A stretch of 64,000 bases of DNA from Mariprofundus aestuarium (GCF_002795805.1 NZ_CP018799.1:365001-429000); one strand, 5' to 3'. Shown: positions 1-11,181, counted from the first letter of the stretch. Translations and numbers: made by a program. Notes: generated from the sequence alone by a model not told the origin.

Positions 1-2013
<2,013 letters not shown>

Positions 2014-2097
2014 ATGCAACGTTAAGACATTGGAATATTACAGATTATCACAAAGTACTTGTTATAGATTGGATCTTAACCGATTCAATCCACCAGT

Positions 2098-2215
2098 TTC
2101 CTGGTGTTTATAGCGAGGAGGAAACGCCTGATCCCATCCCGAACTCAGAAGCTAAGCTCCTTTGCGCCGATGGTACTGCAGCGTTCGTTGTGGGAGAGTA
2201 GGTCGATGCCAGGAA
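2098..2215 (+). rRNA. rrf: 5S ribosomal RNA
   Basis: 5S rRNA of normal length, about 85 bases after the 23S end. The terminal helix is formed by TTCCTGG near 2098 and CCAGGAA at 2209-2215. The internal CCATCCCGAACTCAGAAG block of bacterial 5S is at about 2134. The spacer from 2014 to 2097 holds no tRNA. The ends are set by the pairing and may be off by one or two bases. Confidence 0.95.
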
Positions 2216-2224
2216 TTTAATACA

Positions 2225-2266
2225 AAGCCCCACCGTTGAGCCAAAAGCTCCGGTGGGGCTTTTTTT
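2225..2266 (+). terminator. rRNA operon intrinsic terminator
   Basis: GC-rich stem AAAGCCCCACCG paired with CGGTGGGGCTTT, followed by a T-run, ten bases after the 5S gene. The A-run on the other side means the same hairpin could also stop transcription coming from maf on the minus strand. Confidence 0.9.
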
Positions 2267-2288
2267 GTTTGTCCTTAAATTTTTCTGT

Positions 2289-2861
2289 TTAACTTCTAAG
2301 TTGCTTTAACGGTTTTAGCCACTGGCTTAGACGGATCAGGGGTAGCCCTATCAGTGCTGTAGGATCATCCCCTTCCATGCGCTCAAACAGAGAAATACCC
2401 AGCCCTTCAGATTTGAAACTGCCAGCACAGTCGACTGGGTTTTCCAGCTCAACATAGGTTCTGATTTCATCACGGCTAAACTCCCTGAAATAGACACGAA
2501 AAGAGATGATTTCACTGCGCTTCTCCCTTTGGCTGAATAGGGCAAGCCCGGTCAGGAATGTCACGCTTTTACCTGAGAGCATGGCAAGCTGCTCGCACGC
2601 TTTTTCAGCAGAACCAGGTTTTCCCAGCACCATATCCTGACAAACAGCAAGCTGATCGGATGCAATTACTGTGGCTTGGGGGTATCGCGCCAGCACATTA
2701 TCGGCCTTTCCTTTCGTGTTATGCAGAACCAGCTCAGCAGGAGGCATATAACCGGGTTCTGCTTCAATGAACTGGGGATCCACCTGCTGAAAAGGAAGGT
2801 GAAGTCGCTGGAGCAATACTCTTCGATAAGGAGATGTTGATGCAAGAATCAACTCTGCCAT
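2289..2861 (-). CDS. maf: Maf-like nucleotide pyrophosphatase (YceF-type)
   Basis: A 190-residue member of the Maf/HAM1 superfamily. These enzymes hydrolyse non-canonical or modified nucleoside triphosphates to monophosphate and pyrophosphate in the cytoplasm. The N-terminal signature LASTSPYRR is at residues 6-14, with ASDQLA at 67-72 and GKP at 80-82. The SDQ form, instead of ADT, and the following TGLALF point to the YceF branch, whose E. coli member prefers 7-methyl-GTP. Substrate preference is inferred from subgroup only. It is the last gene of a minus-strand cluster, starting two bases after the stop of the membrane protein upstream. Confidence 0.92.
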   Translation of the reverse strand: MAELILASTSPYRRVLLQRLHLPFQQVDPQFIEAEPGYMPPAELVLHNTKGKADNVLARYPQATVIASDQLAVCQDMVLGKPGSAEKACEQLAMLSGKSVTFLTGLALFSQREKRSEIISFRVYFREFSRDEIRTYVELENPVDCAGSFKSEGLGISLFERMEGDDPTALIGLPLIRLSQWLKPLKQLRS

Positions 2862-2862
2862 G

Positions 2863-3321
2863 TTATGAGTGAGCCATTGAAATAATGATGATCCAGCCGA
2901 AGATGGAGAGTGCTGCTATCGTGTCGCGAACACAGGCCACAGTGAGCCACCATGCATCTCCATTCAGCCAGAGCCTCAGCCCTGAACGGATCGCATGCAG
3001 GCTGAACATGGTTGCAAGAAGGTAGGAGCCAAGTTCCGAACGCAGAGCAAGTGAAACAGCCATGCTGGTTGCCAGTATCCATATGGCGGCAAAGAGCGGC
3101 CATTTTGAATCGACGGGCTGGTGATAGAGAATTGTGTCGGCAGTGACGGCGCAGAGTAGCAGAGCGCTGGCAGTGATCAGCCAGTCAGTCTCAAAAGCAA
3201 GCGAATGGGCACCATCATTCAGGCCTTGAAGTGGCCAGACAAGTACGGGAAGAAGAAGCGCAACGCTTATTGCTGAATAGCTTAATAGCGGTGGGATGAG
3301 CCGGGTGTCCGAATCAGCCAT
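2863..3321 (-). CDS. multi-pass membrane protein of unknown function
   Basis: I do not recognise a family. The 152-residue product is very hydrophobic, with about five predicted transmembrane segments (for example SYSAISVALLLPVLVWPL near the N-terminus and ALSIFGWIIIISM at the C-terminus) and few charged residues. The start at 3321 gives an ATG overlapping the yacG stop (ATGGCTGA) with a GAGG a few bases upstream. An in-frame ATG at 3336 would add five residues. It sits between yacG and maf with almost no spacing, so it is probably co-transcribed, but the neighbours do not reveal a role. Confidence 0.7.
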   Translation of the reverse strand: MADSDTRLIPPLLSYSAISVALLLPVLVWPLQGLNDGAHSLAFETDWLITASALLLCAVTADTILYHQPVDSKWPLFAAIWILATSMAVSLALRSELGSYLLATMFSLHAIRSGLRLWLNGDAWWLTVACVRDTIAALSIFGWIIIISMAHS

Positions 3322-3502
3322 AACCCTCAGGTTCATCCGGAATTAGCGCGGGATCTCCCGCGATTCGGTAATCACCCGTAGCCCAGCGTCCGAGATCAAT
3401 TATACGGCAGCGGTCACAGCAGAAGGGGAAGTTTTCGCTATCACGAGAGACTGCCTTTTTGCAGTTCGGGCAGCGAAAAGAAGGGGTTGATGCACTTTCC
3501 AC
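3314..3502 (-). CDS. yacG: DNA gyrase inhibitor YacG
   Basis: A 62-residue zinc-finger protein. The YacG fold binds one zinc through four cysteines, seen here as CPNCKK near residue 11 and CCDRCR near residue 28, followed by the family motif IDLGRWATGDYRI. In E. coli YacG binds GyrB and inhibits DNA binding by gyrase. The acidic, proline-rich tail (PDEPEGYG) is typical. The gene follows zapD closely on the same strand, the same pairing as yacF(zapD)-yacG in gammaproteobacteria, which supports both calls. Confidence 0.92.
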   Translation of the reverse strand: MESASTPSFRCPNCKKAVSRDSENFPFCCDRCRIIDLGRWATGDYRIAGDPALIPDEPEGYG

Positions 3503-3507
3503 AGTCT

Positions 3508-4287
3508 TCAGCCTCCAATGGGGATCAGCATCATCGCATAGGGCTGATCCTCTTTATAATCTTTCGTTGGCTCACCAGGTAACCACTGCTGAAAACGAAT
3601 CCTGATTGCCAGTCGGTTGCCAGAGATGTCCGGGATAATGCCACTTGCTACAGCCTCTTCAGGAAGTGAAACGACTAGCAGGCCATAGGCGACTTTTCTG
3701 TCAGGGGTGATATGCCCACTGCCGCCAACAGCAACCTCCTGTTTCCAGGCAACAAAATCGTTGAGCATGCTATCAAGAAAACTCACGGCCTCGTGGAGCG
3801 GGGTCAGGGCATGGTGCAGCGGCATGGTCCGTAGATCTGAATGCTTCCAGATTGCCTTTAAGCTCTGTTGCAGGCAGAGCTTATGGCCCAGCCAGTCATG
3901 TTTTTTCTGTGCATTGAGGTAGGCAGAAAGCAGTGCGTCACCACTGAGGATTCGCGCAGCATCTGGCACACCCGTTGCCAGTTGATGCATGTGATGTTCG
4001 ATTTCAAAGCAGGCCTTTTGAATATGCTCCTGGTAGTGCGGGGCATCCTTGCAAAGATCTTCCAGATAGGTCTCTACATCCTGAAGCAGGCCAATAACTT
4101 CCGGGACAACTGGCTTGCGTCCATGGTCACCCAGCAGTGATGTGCTAAGATCACAGGCGGCATGAAGCCATGCCGGACCATTATGTGAGAGATGGGCGGA
4201 TTCAAGGCAGGCGAGGGCATCCCGCAGTTCGATAAATGAACGCATGCGAGAACTTAACGAGAAAGAGAATTGAACCATGTTACTCAT
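3508..4287 (-). CDS. zapD: cell division protein ZapD
   Basis: A 259-residue cytoplasmic protein of the ZapD (DUF1342/YacF) family, which cross-links FtsZ filaments and stabilises the Z ring. Family features visible are the N-terminal region FSLSSRMRSFIELRDAL, the central helical domain, the segment SHLSHNGPAW, and a C-terminal beta-rich part with IRIRFQQW. The length is close to the usual 245-260 residues. It overlaps the upstream ABC ATPase by eight bases and precedes yacG. Its target FtsZ is encoded in the dcw cluster about 38 kb away. Confidence 0.88.
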   Translation of the reverse strand: MSNMVQFSFSLSSRMRSFIELRDALACLESAHLSHNGPAWLHAACDLSTSLLGDHGRKPVVPEVIGLLQDVETYLEDLCKDAPHYQEHIQKACFEIEHHMHQLATGVPDAARILSGDALLSAYLNAQKKHDWLGHKLCLQQSLKAIWKHSDLRTMPLHHALTPLHEAVSFLDSMLNDFVAWKQEVAVGGSGHITPDRKVAYGLLVVSLPEEAVASGIIPDISGNRLAIRIRFQQWLPGEPTKDYKEDQPYAMMLIPIGG

Positions 4288-4921
4288 ACCTGCCCTCCCT
4301 GTGCGGCAGATCCTCTGCAGCGGTAACCCGCCAGGATTGCGTAGCTACCGGTTGCCAATCATGCCAGCGATTACAGGCAACGACTACGGTTGTACTGGAT
4401 CGATGCACCCACGCTGCAATATCATCGCGAAGGGCGATTGCATCAGGTTCAGGCAGGGCATCCGTAGGGTTATCAAGAAGCGCGACTGAAGGCCTGGCCA
4501 GTGCCATGGAAGCAAGGTTTAAGCGAGCCGTCTGAAGCCGGTTGAGTGATGTTAATTCGCAGCCAGGGTCAAGTGTACTCAAGCGCCAGTCGGCAAGCAG
4601 TTCAGATAACCTTTCCGGGTCAGGTCTATCTTTCAGGCCGAATGATAACTCTTCGACCACGCTCTGGCCGAGCCAGAGCGGAGGTTGCTGGTCAAACAGC
4701 ATCCTTACTGTGCCGATCACTTTGCCTGGCTCTTGTCCATTGATGCTGGCCGAAGTATGGGATGGTAACGCAACCAGCCCTGCCAGCCGTTTCAACCACA
4801 GGCTTTTGCCGCTTCCAACCTCACCGGTAAGCAGAATGATTTCTCCGGGTGCGGCTTTAACTGCTTGCTCGGCATCGCTAAGGATCAGGGTGGGATTCTC
4901 GGGTAATGGGGTGGATTTCAT
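4280..4921 (-). CDS. degenerate ABC-type ATPase domain protein
   Basis: A 213-residue stand-alone nucleotide-binding domain. Walker A is intact (GEVGSGKS near residue 32) and a Q-loop-like FDQQPP follows. The signature motif expected as LSGGQ reads LNRLQTARL. The Walker B region reads VALLDNPTDAL, with asparagine where the catalytic glutamate should be. It probably binds ATP but may hydrolyse it poorly. No permease gene is adjacent. It overlaps zapD by eight bases, suggesting co-expression with the division regulator. FetA-like transporters are the nearest resemblance, but this is not a confident family call. Confidence 0.75.
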   Translation of the reverse strand: MKSTPLPENPTLILSDAEQAVKAAPGEIILLTGEVGSGKSLWLKRLAGLVALPSHTSASINGQEPGKVIGTVRMLFDQQPPLWLGQSVVEELSFGLKDRPDPERLSELLADWRLSTLDPGCELTSLNRLQTARLNLASMALARPSVALLDNPTDALPEPDAIALRDDIAAWVHRSSTTVVVACNRWHDWQPVATQSWRVTAAEDLPHREGRYE

Positions 4922-4947
4922 GCTTGTGCGCAGATTGTCATAAAAGA

Positions 4948-5021
4948 TGGAGCGGGTGAAGGGAATCGAACCCTCGTATGCAGCTTGGGAAGCTGCCGTT
5001 CTACCATTGAACTACACCCGC
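4948..5021 (-). tRNA. tRNA-Gly (anticodon CCC)
   Basis: Minus-strand cloverleaf. The acceptor stem is GCGGGTG with CACCCGC, the T-loop is GGTTCGATTCC, and the anticodon stem GCAGC/GCTGC encloses the loop TTCCCAA, so the anticodon is CCC. Discriminator U is followed by an encoded CCA. Confidence 0.95.
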
Positions 5022-5044
5022 AGTCGTGTTGTGTGAAACTTTAA

Positions 5045-5788
5045 TCAGGCCAGTTCCGGATGATGCCAGATGGTCTGTCCGTCGCTCTCCTTGTGGATGC
5101 GTTTCATCATCGAAATGTGCGCTTCATGCTCATGGTCGGCAATAGGCAGTGAATTGCGTTTCATGATATTCGCTGTTTCAGCCTTCTCATCGCGGCCTCT
5201 GGACTGTTCAGGGAGCTGTACAAAACTTGAAGCGGGCAGGCTCGGAATATCCATGCCGAGCGAGAACTGGCGACCACCAGTCATGCCAAGATAGACCTCG
5301 GCCAGTAGCTCCGAGTCGAGCAGTGCGCCGTGCAGATCGCGATGTCCGCGTTCTATGTTGTAACGGTCACAAAGGGCATCAAGATTATTTCGCTGATTCG
5401 GGTGTTTCTTGCGAGCAAAAGCCAGCGTATCGATCACCAGGGTGTTTTCAATGTTATGAAATCCATTCAGGCGCAATTCGTTCATAATGAAGCCAAGGTC
5501 AAACGAGGCATTATGGATAACCAGCGTGGCCCCTTCGATGAAATCGAGGAAGTCCTGTGCAATCTCTTTGAAGGTAGGCTTGTTTTTCACCTTGGCATTG
5601 TCGATGCCGTGAATGCGTACTACCTCAGCAGGGATATTACGCTCTGGATTGATGTAGTGATGAAAAACGTGCTTATCGCCGGAAAGAACTTTGCGATTGA
5701 GTACTTCGATTGCACCGATCTCGACCATGCGGTCGCCATTGAGAGGCGATAGCCCCGTGGTTTCGGTGTCGAGCATGATCAATCGCAT
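5045..5788 (-). CDS. dnaQ: DNA polymerase III epsilon subunit (proofreading exonuclease)
   Basis: The 3'-5' exonuclease of the replicative polymerase, 247 residues, the usual length. The DEDDh catalytic set is complete: D7 and E9 in DTETTG, D97 in HNASFD, and H153 and D158 in the ExoIII stretch LHGALLDSELLAEVYL. The C-terminal part beyond residue 180 is the flexible region that binds the alpha subunit in E. coli and contains QLPEQ, which resembles a clamp-binding pentapeptide. It is transcribed in the same direction as the tRNA-Gly gene downstream. Confidence 0.96.
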   Translation of the reverse strand: MRLIMLDTETTGLSPLNGDRMVEIGAIEVLNRKVLSGDKHVFHHYINPERNIPAEVVRIHGIDNAKVKNKPTFKEIAQDFLDFIEGATLVIHNASFDLGFIMNELRLNGFHNIENTLVIDTLAFARKKHPNQRNNLDALCDRYNIERGHRDLHGALLDSELLAEVYLGMTGGRQFSLGMDIPSLPASSFVQLPEQSRGRDEKAETANIMKRNSLPIADHEHEAHISMMKRIHKESDGQTIWHHPELA

Positions 5789-5872
5789 GGCGGCAGTATA
5801 GCCCTCTTTCTATTTCTGCCAATGCGTAACTGCAGCTGTGCTGAAAGAAGGGCAAACCTCAGGCGTTAGGTG

Positions 5873-6223
5873 TTAATCCACGCTCCCAACCTCATCATTT
5901 ACATCTTCGATCAGGCAGCGGATCTCTTCAATAGCACCGGTGTTCCCTGATTCAATCAGGCCGATGATGAAGTTCTCGATGGTGCGCGGCAGCAGGGTGG
6001 GCTCATCCACCGGACCTCGGGAGTAGAGGATGAAGCCGTTGAGGAATCCTTCAAACTGCTCATCAGTGAGCTTTTCGAAGTTCTTGTTTTGAGACCCGGC
6101 CATGAAAGCCTTGATCTGGCTGCTGCTGAATTCAAAGTCGCCCAGCTCAAAAATCTCTTTGATCTCGAAATGCTTAAGATTGTTGGCGATTGCTATTTTT
6201 TTAAGAATATTGTTTTTGGTCAT
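5873..6223 (-). CDS. DUF1456 family protein (YehS-like, short)
   Basis: A 116-residue protein resembling the YehS/DUF1456 family of unknown function. Family members have two repeats, each beginning NNxxLKK...A and ending FLNGFI. Here the first half fits well: NNILKKIAIANNL, then QIKAFMAG and FEGFLNGFILYSRG. The second repeat is replaced by a shorter acidic tail ending EDVNDEVGSVD, so the protein is shorter than the usual 150 or so residues. An AGGTGG about 15 bases upstream may be the ribosome binding site. Neighbours suggest no function. Confidence 0.7.
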   Translation of the reverse strand: MTKNNILKKIAIANNLKHFEIKEIFELGDFEFSSSQIKAFMAGSQNKNFEKLTDEQFEGFLNGFILYSRGPVDEPTLLPRTIENFIIGLIESGNTGAIEEIRCLIEDVNDEVGSVD

Positions 6224-6328
6224 GGGCGTAGCGTAACCACCTACCTTCCAGTAAGGCCAGCAATATTATGAAAAGAAGTTCAGCGACACGATTACTCGTG
6301 CAATCATTGTAGGTGCCTCATGCTGAGC

Positions 6329-8980
6329 TTAATTCTTTGAAAGCATCTGGTTCATTATCTGGCTTAACCCTTCAAAAGAATAGGGTTTGGTCAGAATTTC
6401 ACAGTTCGCAATAACTGCGTTGCCCGATGTGACAAGTTCCCTGTCATAGCCGGTTGCAAGAATAATCGGAACATTGCTTCCCATCTTGCGAATCTCTTTG
6501 GCCAAGTCTACACCTCCGATTCCAGGCATGACAATATCGGACAGAATCAGATCAATCTGATCCTGATGCTGCAAAAAGAGGGATAGTGCCTGCTCTCCAT
6601 CACTGGCCTCGATAACCTGGTAACCAAGACCCTGCAATACCTCTGATGTGGTTAAGCGCAAACTCTCTTCATCATCGGCCAGTAGGATCGTTTCCTGATT
6701 GCCCTGAACGGATGAATCATCAGCAATTGTCGCATCAATGATAGGGGCCTCGACAAGGGGAAGGTAGATGTGAAATGCAGTGCCTTCTCCAGGTTGGCTT
6801 TCCACTTCGAGAATACCACCGTGGCGCTCTATAGAGCCGAAGACCATGGCAAGCCCCAGCCCAGTGCCTTTACCCGTCTCCTTGGTGGTGAAGAAAGGGT
6901 CGAAGATTGCATTCAGGTGGACACTCTTAATGCCACAGCCATTATCCTTCACTGAAATTCTGGCAAACTCACCTGTCTCTGCCTCTGGGTGTTCTTTCTT
7001 GAATGAATCAGAGGCCTGATATTTCTGCACGCTCCATTCGATCTTGGGGTGGTCGGTGCCATCAAGGGCATCCCGTGCATTGTTCGACAGGTTGATCAGT
7101 ACCTGCTGAAGCTGGGTGATATCGGCATTTACCCTCAGCGGTTCATCGCAGATCTCCAGGTGACGGTCGATGTTTTCCGGAATTGTACTTCGGGCAAGTT
7201 TGAAGGCGTCGCTTATCAGAGTGTTCAGGTCAAGCGGCTCAATATCTACAATATCCTTTTTGGCAAAGGTGAGCAGCTGTTTTACGACGCCGCTGGCATT
7301 GGTTGCCAGTTTATGGATGGTTTGCAGTTTAATCTTGACCGTTTCCGGTTCTTTAAGATTCCTGATGGCTAGGAATACATTGCCCTGAAGCGCTGCCAGC
7401 ATGTTGTTGAAGTCGTGCGCAATACCGCCGACCAGAGTGCCCATTGACTCCATCTTCTGAGCTTGCAGCAGTTGATTCTCCATCCTTTTCTGCTCGGTGA
7501 CATCCTTCATGATGGAGACATAGTGCGTGATTGTACCATCGCCATCCAAGATGGGGGCAATGGAGAGGAGAGCTGGAAAGAAGCTTCCATCCTTGCGTCG
7601 TTCTATGAGGCTTCCCTCCCATATATTGCCACTGGAGATAGTTTGCCAAAGGTCTCGATACACCTCCGGGTCCTGTGCTTCGCTCTTGAGCAGCGAGGTA
7701 TTATGGCCAATGATATCTTCAGCAGTGTAACCGGTGATGCCTGTAAAAGAACGGTTTATGTATTCAATACTCGCATCGCGGGAGGTGATCATAATTCCTT
7801 CGCCTGCCTGCTGCAGGGCCAGTGAAAGCTTCGAGAGCTCTTTCTGCTGCTTTGCTATCTCCTGCTGAGCAAGCCTTCTCTCGCTGATGTCGACAGCGAA
7901 AACCATGAATGTGCCGCCATTGAAGGGATAGAATGTGGTGACAATCTCTACTGGCCAGATCTCACCACTCTTGGTTCGGTGCCATGTCTCAAAGCGGTCA
8001 TGCCCTTCGCGGATTATTTTCTCAATATGGGCTCTGGTCTCTTCGGTTGTTTCAGATGCTTCGATGTCAGGGATACGCATGCTCAGAAGTTCTTCGCGGC
8101 TGTAGCCGGAGCGTTTCGCATAGGCTTCATTGACCTCGATGATGTGCCCCTGCGAGTCAGACACCCAGAAACCATCCGCAGATGTTTCTACGAGAGCATT
8201 GTACTTGCGCTCCTTCTCCTTCAACTCAACATACAAACGCTTGCGTTCAGAGATGTCGCGAACGAACCCTAGCCACTTGCCATCATCAATGATTCTGGCG
8301 CTGATCTCAACGGAAATAGGGCTCCCATCCTTCTTTTTCAAGGTCCATTCGGAGACCTCGGATTCACCCTTCAGAAGGTATTTTTTATGAGAAGGGAGGC
8401 GGTCAAGATCCTTCGGAGCAAGAAGGTCGATAATGCTTTTTCCGATAAGTTCATCGCGCTCGTAGCCCAGCATTTTACAGCCGGTGCTGTTCACATCTTT
8501 ATAGCACCCTTCAAGGTCGGCAATGAAGATGCCTTCTGAAGCGTGCTGGAAGAGAGACTGCCACTGCTGCTCTTTTTCCAGGATCAAGTTCTCACTCTGC
8601 TTTCGTTCGGAGATGTCGCGCACTATGGCAAAGATATATGTTTCACCACCAACATTTAGAAAACGTGCATTAAGCTCAACGGGCATAATGGAGCCATCTT
8701 TGCGGCAGTGGGCTGTTTCAAACACGGCGGAACCATGTTCAAGGATTTGCTGAATGCGAGCGGGAACCTTGGCTGCAAATTCAGGGGTGTCGAGTTCGAC
8801 CACGGATTTTTCCACCACTTCATCTTTGGCATAGCCAAGTCGGCGATGGAAGGAGGGATTGCAGTCAAAAATCTTTCCCTGATGGTTGACGATCAATACA
8901 CCGTCATCCATCACATCAAACAGAAGGGTGTTAAATTCGGAAATTGAATCAAGTTCTACATGGCTTCTATGTTCTTGCAT
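6329..8980 (-). CDS. soluble PAS-PAS-PAS-PAS hybrid histidine kinase with receiver
   Basis: A cytoplasmic two-component sensor of about 883 residues with no transmembrane segment. Four PAS domains lie in series, each followed by a PAC-type VRDISERK or MKDVTEQK linker, so it probably senses small ligands, redox or oxygen. The phosphoacceptor is the histidine of GGIAHDFNN, followed by the N box NNARDAL, G1 DNGCGI and G2 GTGLGLAM. A C-terminal receiver has its aspartate in LILSDIVMPG. No DNA-binding output follows, so the output partner is unknown. An ATG at 9001 is in frame, but GGAGAG just upstream of the ATG at 8980 favours the shorter form. Confidence 0.92.
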   Translation of the reverse strand: MQEHRSHVELDSISEFNTLLFDVMDDGVLIVNHQGKIFDCNPSFHRRLGYAKDEVVEKSVVELDTPEFAAKVPARIQQILEHGSAVFETAHCRKDGSIMPVELNARFLNVGGETYIFAIVRDISERKQSENLILEKEQQWQSLFQHASEGIFIADLEGCYKDVNSTGCKMLGYERDELIGKSIIDLLAPKDLDRLPSHKKYLLKGESEVSEWTLKKKDGSPISVEISARIIDDGKWLGFVRDISERKRLYVELKEKERKYNALVETSADGFWVSDSQGHIIEVNEAYAKRSGYSREELLSMRIPDIEASETTEETRAHIEKIIREGHDRFETWHRTKSGEIWPVEIVTTFYPFNGGTFMVFAVDISERRLAQQEIAKQQKELSKLSLALQQAGEGIMITSRDASIEYINRSFTGITGYTAEDIIGHNTSLLKSEAQDPEVYRDLWQTISSGNIWEGSLIERRKDGSFFPALLSIAPILDGDGTITHYVSIMKDVTEQKRMENQLLQAQKMESMGTLVGGIAHDFNNMLAALQGNVFLAIRNLKEPETVKIKLQTIHKLATNASGVVKQLLTFAKKDIVDIEPLDLNTLISDAFKLARSTIPENIDRHLEICDEPLRVNADITQLQQVLINLSNNARDALDGTDHPKIEWSVQKYQASDSFKKEHPEAETGEFARISVKDNGCGIKSVHLNAIFDPFFTTKETGKGTGLGLAMVFGSIERHGGILEVESQPGEGTAFHIYLPLVEAPIIDATIADDSSVQGNQETILLADDEESLRLTTSEVLQGLGYQVIEASDGEQALSLFLQHQDQIDLILSDIVMPGIGGVDLAKEIRKMGSNVPIILATGYDRELVTSGNAVIANCEILTKPYSFEGLSQIMNQMLSKN

Positions 8981-9154
8981 CCCTTCTCTCCGCGAGTCCA
9001 TTCAGTTTAGTTTGGGAAATAGTCAACCCTGTATGGCTAGCAATATTGGTGCCGCATGAATAGCCCCTTTATGGCTGTCCTCATATATTTCATGGTATCT
9101 TAACGTAGTTAAAGGCATTCTTCGCGATCGGTAATTTCCGCAGGTATATAATTA

Positions 9155-11023
9155 ATGACTACAAATGAAAACATTCAGCCTACCTTTAGTGAGCTGAACC
9201 TACACCCAGACGTGCTTAAAGGCGTTCAAGATGTGGGTTATGAAACACCATCCCCAATTCAGGCACAGACGATTCCACTGTTATTAGAGGGCAGGGATCT
9301 CGTGGGCCAGGCGCAGACAGGTACGGGTAAAACCGGAGCCTTTGCTCTGCCGCTGCTCTCCCATATTGATTTGAACAAAAGCTCACCGCAGCTGCTGGTG
9401 CTGGCACCAACGCGCGAACTGGCTATTCAGGTTGCTGAGGCATTCCAGATCTATGCGAAGCATATGCGGGGCTTCCATGTGCTGCCGATCTACGGCGGCC
9501 AGAGCTATGAAATTCAGTTGCGCGCCCTTAAACGTGGCGTGCATGTTGTGGTAGGGACTCCGGGTCGTGTAATGGACCACATGCGCCGTGGCACACTCAA
9601 GCTCGACGGCCTTCGCGCACTTGTACTGGATGAAGCTGACGAAATGCTACGTATGGGCTTTATCGACGATGTGAAGTGGGTGCTTGAGCAGACCCCTTCT
9701 AAGCGTCAGATTGCACTCTTCTCGGCGACCATGCCGCCAGTCATCCGCAAGATTGCAGAGGAGCACCTCAATAATCCTGCGCATATTACAGTGAAGGTGA
9801 AGACCTCTACTGCCGAAACTATCCGCCAGCGTTTTCTGATGGTCAGTGGTCGCGAAAAGCTGGAAGCGCTGACCCGCATTCTTGAGGCAGAAACGTTCGA
9901 TGGCATGATCGTCTTTGTGCGCACCAAATCGGCGACCGAAGAGATCGCAACCAAACTGGAGGCGCGCGGATTTTCCGCAGCAGCCCTGAACGGTGATATC
10001 ACCCAGAAAATGCGTGAGTCGACGGTTAACCGCCTGAAGAGTGGCACGATTGATATCGTTGTAGCTACTGATGTGGCAGCACGCGGGCTGGATGTAGACC
10101 GAATTTCGCATGTGATCAACTACGACATTCCTAACGATACTGAACCCTATGTTCACCGCATCGGCCGCACCGGCAGGGCGGGACGTAAAGGTGATGCTAT
10201 TCTCTTTGTAGCACCACGCGAGAAACGCATGCTTTACAGTATTGAGCAAGCGACGAAGCAGAGGATCGAGCAGTATGAAATGCCGACCACTGAAAGCATT
10301 AACAATAAACGCATTGGCGAGTTCAAGCAGCGCATTTCTGATACGCTGGCATCAGATGAAGACATGACGCTGTTTGCCCAGATTGTTGAGCAGTACCGGG
10401 TCGAACATGATGTTTCTGATGCTCAGATCGCTGCAGCACTGGCCCGCATGGCTCAGGGTGATAAATCACTTCTGCTTAAGGATCAGCCACGACGTACGCG
10501 CCCTGAGTCTCGTGATGGTTCAGATCGCAATCCACGATTCGAAGCTGATGATAAACGCAGGAGCATGAGCAGAAGCCGCAGCGAGACATCGGATTCATCT
10601 GATCGCGCACCTCGCAGAGAGAGGTCTGCAGCTACGTTTAGCGGCCCCAGGCCTGAGAGGGGCATGGCGCGCTACCGTATTGAGGTCGGTGAAACGCACG
10701 ATGTGAAACCGGGCAATATCGTTGGGGCTATTGCCAACGAGATGGGTCTGGATTCCGAATTTATCGGTAATATCCAGATTATGGATGATCACAGCACTGT
10801 CGACCTGCCGGAAGGCATGCCCAATGAGCTGTTCAAGCAGTTTCGTGAAATTCGGGTTGCCGGGCGTACGCTTGATGCCACCTGCCTGAGTGACTCCGGG
10901 GATTCCAGGCCTGCGCCTACGAAAAAACGGAGTGTTGGACCGGCCGGACCAAGGGGTGGCAAGCGTCCACCGCGTCAGGGCAATGGACCAAGAGGCGGGA
11001 GCAAGCCACCCCGCAGGAAGTAA
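9155..11023 (+). CDS. deaD: DEAD-box ATP-dependent RNA helicase (DeaD/CsdA-like)
   Basis: A 622-residue RNA helicase. The Q motif with F10 and SPIQAQTIP, Walker A AQTGTGKTG, PTREL, DEADEML, SATMP and HRIGRTGRAGRKG are all present in order. A DbpA-type RNA-binding domain lies around residues 505-575 (ARYRIEVGETHDVKPGNIVG). The last 45 residues form a basic Gly/Pro/Arg tail. This architecture is that of CsdA/DeaD, which helps ribosome assembly and mRNA turnover, especially in the cold. The upstream sequence is AT-rich (TATATAATTA directly before ATG) with only a weak CAGG as ribosome binding site. The gene ends in a clear terminator and is monocistronic. Confidence 0.93.
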   Translation: MTTNENIQPTFSELNLHPDVLKGVQDVGYETPSPIQAQTIPLLLEGRDLVGQAQTGTGKTGAFALPLLSHIDLNKSSPQLLVLAPTRELAIQVAEAFQIYAKHMRGFHVLPIYGGQSYEIQLRALKRGVHVVVGTPGRVMDHMRRGTLKLDGLRALVLDEADEMLRMGFIDDVKWVLEQTPSKRQIALFSATMPPVIRKIAEEHLNNPAHITVKVKTSTAETIRQRFLMVSGREKLEALTRILEAETFDGMIVFVRTKSATEEIATKLEARGFSAAALNGDITQKMRESTVNRLKSGTIDIVVATDVAARGLDVDRISHVINYDIPNDTEPYVHRIGRTGRAGRKGDAILFVAPREKRMLYSIEQATKQRIEQYEMPTTESINNKRIGEFKQRISDTLASDEDMTLFAQIVEQYRVEHDVSDAQIAAALARMAQGDKSLLLKDQPRRTRPESRDGSDRNPRFEADDKRRSMSRSRSETSDSSDRAPRRERSAATFSGPRPERGMARYRIEVGETHDVKPGNIVGAIANEMGLDSEFIGNIQIMDDHSTVDLPEGMPNELFKQFREIRVAGRTLDATCLSDSGDSRPAPTKKRSVGPAGPRGGKRPPRQGNGPRGGSKPPRRK

Positions 11024-11047
11024 ATCGACCTGCTCACCGGTAAAAGA

Positions 11048-11082
11048 CAAAAGCCGCTCCTCCTTGGGGCGGCTTTTTTTTA
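11048..11082 (+). terminator. intrinsic terminator after the RNA helicase gene
   Basis: Stem AAAAGCCGCTCC paired with GGGGCGGCTTTT and a run of T, 25 bases after the helicase stop. It separates the helicase from the Wsp operon. Confidence 0.88.
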
Positions 11083-11181
11083 TGCATGAGCCAAAATAAT
11101 CGACCTCCTCAATAGATGAAACGTGTTGTTTTCCAAAGTGATTGTCAGCTAGTCTAAGTCGCTGGGATAGGAGCTTTGCAT

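Noticed and set aside
9147-9152. TATAAT just before the helicase ATG as a leaderless promoter
   Set aside because: The expected transcription start would fall inside the start codon region, beyond the ATG, so it is more likely chance AT-richness with the real promoter further upstream.
9647-10249. 200-codon open frame antisense to the DEAD-box helicase
   Set aside because: Shadow of conserved helicase motifs; no motif, no start signal.
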